From Bacteroidales bacterium (GTDB taxonomy: Bacteria > Bacteroidota > Bacteroidia > Bacteroidales > UBA7960), in assembly GCA_007122745.1 (NCBI GenBank), contig SKTA01000063.1:1-23365 (forward strand): 23,365 bases of DNA, written 5' to 3'. How positions within the stretch are numbered: position 1 is the stretch's first letter; every line of letters begins with the position of its first letter. Positions 20,847 to 23,365 of the stretch are shown here, piece by piece. The translations under genes were made by a program, and so were the position numbers. The notes under the pieces were generated by a model that made no database searches, was not told the origin of the DNA, and saw nothing but the letters and a program-made list of their open reading frames with translations.

Positions 20847-22685
20847 ATGTGTGGAATTTTTGGCTATATTGGACAGAGGGAGGCTTATCCCATACTGGTT
20901 AAAGGGTTGTACAGACTGGAATACCGGGGGTATGACAGTGCAGGAGTGGCATTGCTTAATGGTAGCTTAAATCTTTATAAAACGCAAGGGAAGGTTTCCG
21001 ATCTTAATAAGCTTGTGCAGGGTAATGACATTTCAGGAACAATTGGGATAGCCCATACCCGTTGGGCTACACATGGTGAGCCGAATTATAAAAATGCACA
21101 CCCCCATTACAGCCCTTCGCAGAAAATGGCCATAATCCATAATGGCATTATTGAGAACTACGGACCCCTGAAGGTGGAGCTCAGTAACCGCGGTTACCTC
21201 TTCAGAAGCGATACAGACACCGAAGTACTGATCCATCTGATTGAAGACATAAGGCTGAATGAAGGGGCCACACTTGAAGAGGCAGTTCGGATGGCCCTTA
21301 ATCAAGTGGTGGGTGCTTATGCCATTGTTGTGATCTCTAAAGAAGACCCGGACCAGTTAATTGTTGCCAAAAAAGGCAGTCCCCTCGTGATAGGGATCGG
21401 CAAGGACGAATATTTTATTGCTTCCGATGCTTCCCCCATTGTTGAATACACAAAAGATGTGGTCTATCTTGAAGATGAAGAGATGGCCATTGTTCCAAGG
21501 AAAGGCCCCATCGATTTAAAGACGATCAGGAACCAGCAAAAAACACCATACATCCATCACCTGGAAATTCAGCTTTCTTCCATCGAGAAGGGGGGGTTCC
21601 CCCACTTCATGCTCAAGGAGATCTATGAACAGCCGCGCAGCATCAAAGACAGCATGCGCGGACGCCTTAATCTGAAGCAGGGCATTATATCGCTTGGAGG
21701 GATCATCGATTATGAACAAAAGATGGTGAATTGCAAGCGGATGATCATTGTTGCCTGCGGAACGTCGTGGCATGCCGGTCTGGTTGGTGAATATCTTTTT
21801 GAGGATCTTGCCCGAATTCCTGTAGAAGTGGAATATGCTTCAGAGTTCAGGTATCGAAACCCTGTTATCAATGAAGATGATGTAGTGATCGCCATCAGTC
21901 AGTCAGGGGAAACTGCAGACACACTGGCTGCTGTGGAGCTGGCCAAATCGAAAGGTGCAACCATTATTGGCATTTGCAATGTAGTCGGATCTTCCATCGC
22001 ACGCGAAACACATGCAGGATCTTATACGCACGCCGGGCCGGAGATTGGTGTTGCCTCTACAAAAGCATTCACTGCACAGGTAACAATACTTACCCTGATG
22101 GCACTCTCCATTGCCCAGAAGCGTGGTAGTATACCCAGGTCACGTTTCCACCAGATGCTGGCCGAAGTCGAGGCGATACCAGAAAAGGTGATGCAAACCT
22201 TAAAGGTTAATGATCAGATAGTTGAAATATCCAAAAAGTTTCAGAACGTACGTAACTTTCTTTACCTTGGGCGCGGATACAATTTTCCCGTTGCCCTTGA
22301 AGGTGCCTTGAAGCTAAAAGAAATATCTTATATCCATGCAGAGGGCTATCCTGCCGCAGAAATGAAACACGGTCCGATCGCCCTGATTGATGAAGAGATG
22401 CCCGTTGTGGTGATAGCCACCAAGAAGGGAAGCTATGAGAAGGTGGTCAGCAACATCCAGGAAGTAAAAGCACGAAAAGGGATAATCATTGCCATCGTAA
22501 CAAAGGGAGACCAGATCGTAAGGGACATGGCGGATCATGTGATCGAAATTCCTGAAACGGATGAAGCACTGGTGCCCTTGCTGGCAACCATTCCGCTGCA
22601 GCTGTTGTCTTATCACATTGCCGTATTGCGCGGTTGCAACGTGGACCAGCCCAGGAACCTTGCAAAATCGGTTACAGTGGAATAA
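20847..22685 (+). CDS. glmS: Glutamine-fructose-6-phosphate aminotransferase (isomerizing)
   Basis: Makes glucosamine-6-phosphate from fructose-6-phosphate and glutamine, the first committed step to UDP-GlcNAc, peptidoglycan and lipid A. It is 612 residues, the normal length. MCGIFGYIG puts catalytic Cys at position 2 (exposed after Met removal); LEYRGYDSAGVA, HTRWATHG and an HNGIIENY block follow in the glutaminase domain (about 1-240). Two SIS domains follow, with CGTSWHAG, SQSGETADT, HGPIALI and the C-terminal AKSVTVE. It lies 14 nt downstream of DUF4270. The 14-nt spacer contains no Shine-Dalgarno sequence and no GlmS ribozyme-type leader is apparent. Confidence 0.98.
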   Translation: MCGIFGYIGQREAYPILVKGLYRLEYRGYDSAGVALLNGSLNLYKTQGKVSDLNKLVQGNDISGTIGIAHTRWATHGEPNYKNAHPHYSPSQKMAIIHNGIIENYGPLKVELSNRGYLFRSDTDTEVLIHLIEDIRLNEGATLEEAVRMALNQVVGAYAIVVISKEDPDQLIVAKKGSPLVIGIGKDEYFIASDASPIVEYTKDVVYLEDEEMAIVPRKGPIDLKTIRNQQKTPYIHHLEIQLSSIEKGGFPHFMLKEIYEQPRSIKDSMRGRLNLKQGIISLGGIIDYEQKMVNCKRMIIVACGTSWHAGLVGEYLFEDLARIPVEVEYASEFRYRNPVINEDDVVIAISQSGETADTLAAVELAKSKGATIIGICNVVGSSIARETHAGSYTHAGPEIGVASTKAFTAQVTILTLMALSIAQKRGSIPRSRFHQMLAEVEAIPEKVMQTLKVNDQIVEISKKFQNVRNFLYLGRGYNFPVALEGALKLKEISYIHAEGYPAAEMKHGPIALIDEEMPVVVIATKKGSYEKVVSNIQEVKARKGIIIAIVTKGDQIVRDMADHVIEIPETDEALVPLLATIPLQLLSYHIAVLRGCNVDQPRNLAKSVTVE

Positions 22686-22719
22686 ACATCTTGTACCACA
22701 ATTTTTAACCTCAAATCCA

Positions 22720-23292
22720 ATGAAACGAAGCCTGTTTGCCACCATTCTTGTTTTATTGACAACCGTCGCACTGGCCGGACAACCCACCGTGCTGATCGTT
22801 TATCACAGCGAAACAGGTAATACGGAAACAATGGCGCATGCAGTAATGGATGGTGTCCTTTCTGTTGAAGGGGTCCAGGCGGAGCTGAAATCAGTAGAAG
22901 ATGTAAGCACACAGGATTTACTTGATGCACATGCCATTATTGTGGGCAGCCCGGTTTATAATGCCAATGTGTCGCCTCCCATCTCTGCGTTTATCTCTTC
23001 GTGGCCATTTGAAGACCAGCCTCTGAAAGGAAAGATAGGAGCTGCTTTTGTTACAGCGGGAGGGGTATCATCCGGAGAAGAAATCACACAAATGAATATA
23101 CTTCAGTCAATGCTTATTTTTGGGATGATTGTGATGGGAGGACCCGACTGGTCAACGCCATTTGGGGCATCAGCAATCAGAGGCAACGATTTTTTCCCTT
23201 ACGATGAGCCAATTCACCCCGGTTTTATCAAAAAAGGAAATGGTCTGGGCCAAAGGGTAGCAGAAACTGTAGTCAAAATGAATATTGAATGA
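22720..23292 (+). CDS. Exported flavodoxin / WrbA-like FMN protein
   Basis: A 190-residue protein with a clear cleavable signal peptide (KRSLFATILVLLTTVALAG, cleavage near residue 20) followed directly by a flavodoxin fold. The FMN phosphate loop is HSETGNTE (29-36). GSPVYNANVSPPI (76-88) and VTAGGVSSGEE (111-121) match WrbA-like loops that hold the isoalloxazine ring, and GGPDWSTPFGASA (140-152) follows as in WrbA-like proteins. Most flavodoxins are cytoplasmic; the leader suggests periplasmic location and an unknown redox partner. The ATG at 22720 is chosen because the longer frame upstream (to 22561) lies inside glmS. It is 34 nt after glmS, and its stop overlaps the next ATG (ATGA), indicating an operon. 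Confidence 0.9.
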   Translation: MKRSLFATILVLLTTVALAGQPTVLIVYHSETGNTETMAHAVMDGVLSVEGVQAELKSVEDVSTQDLLDAHAIIVGSPVYNANVSPPISAFISSWPFEDQPLKGKIGAAFVTAGGVSSGEEITQMNILQSMLIFGMIVMGGPDWSTPFGASAIRGNDFFPYDEPIHPGFIKKGNGLGQRVAETVVKMNIE

Positions 23293-23365
23293 GTTTACTG
23301 GTAGTAGGAACGGTTGCTTTTGATGAAGTACAAACCTGTACGGATAAGTCAGGTAAGATTCTTGG
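23289..23365 (+). CDS. PfkB-family sugar kinase, 5' end only (partial)
   Basis: Starts at ATG 23289, overlapping the flavodoxin stop in an ATGA junction that implies translational coupling. The 25 visible codons read MSLLVVGTVAFDEVQT and continue to SGKIL at the window end. The start VVGTVAFDEV followed by GKxLG is the usual N-terminus of Bacteroidota PfkB/ribokinase-family kinases. The catalytic region lies beyond the window, so the substrate cannot be assigned. Confidence 0.75.
   Translation, partial: MSLLVVGTVAFDEVQTCTDKSGKIL

Noticed and set aside
20800..20847. A glmS ribozyme or similar leader before glmS
   Set aside because: Only 14 nt separate DUF4270 from glmS and the glmS ribozyme is a feature of Firmicutes. 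No folded core can fit.

Overview
The window looks like a chromosomal piece of a member of the Bacteroidota, probably Bacteroidales or a relative. Three things point there. Several genes are preceded by the Bacteroidota sigma -7 element TAnnTTTG, one with TTTG at a spacing of 20 and another at 21. Start regions lack clear Shine-Dalgarno sequences. The gene content includes a DUF4270 lipoprotein, a DUF5723 outer-membrane barrel, and the order panD-panC / short glycogen-synthase-like GT5 / DUF4270 / glmS. Most of the window is housekeeping and cell-envelope genes. I found no prophage, transposase, CRISPR array, rRNA or tRNA, and no defence system.

Layout. Positions 1-328 hold palindromic repeats and, at the left edge on the minus strand, what looks like the tail of a SpoIIE/PP2C-type phosphatase gene cut off by a repeat. 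Positions 329-3300 are a minus-strand shikimate operon, aroB-aroE-aroC, with a candidate promoter at about 3385. Positions 3301-3843 are a repeat-rich intergenic stretch. It is followed on the plus strand by an orphan CHASE4 sensor histidine kinase (3844-5559), an exported S9 prolyl-oligopeptidase-type peptidase (5707-8463), a 16-bp tandem repeat array, and an old-yellow-enzyme flavin reductase (8779-9870) ending in a clear intrinsic terminator. Positions 10189-13233 are an unknown lipoprotein paired with a DUF5723 barrel protein. An HD-domain hydrolase (13324-13881) converges on a C-terminal processing protease (15541-13886, minus).

The right third is built around a divergent promoter region at 18391-18557. 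To the left, on the minus strand, a tightly packed set reads panC, panD, a membrane flippase-like protein and the heptose-1-phosphate adenylyltransferase hldE/rfaE2. To the right, on the plus strand, come a half-length GT5 protein, the DUF4270 lipoprotein, glmS, an exported flavodoxin and the start of a PfkB-family sugar kinase that runs off the window. The two promoters of this divergent pair physically overlap. The set links pantothenate/CoA precursor supply, LPS heptose activation and glucosamine-6-phosphate supply, so envelope precursor synthesis is the common theme (inference).

The observations most worth a second look are: a perfect intrinsic-terminator hairpin inside the apparent 5' coding region of the TTG-initiated DUF4270 gene; the overlapping divergent promoters; the half-length GT5 lacking the usual ADP-glucose motif and the second GT-B half; the signal-peptide-bearing flavodoxin; the 70-residue C-terminal extension on AroE; the repeat-truncated phosphatase tail; and the intergenic repeat families. 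No clearly new multi-gene system is evident.
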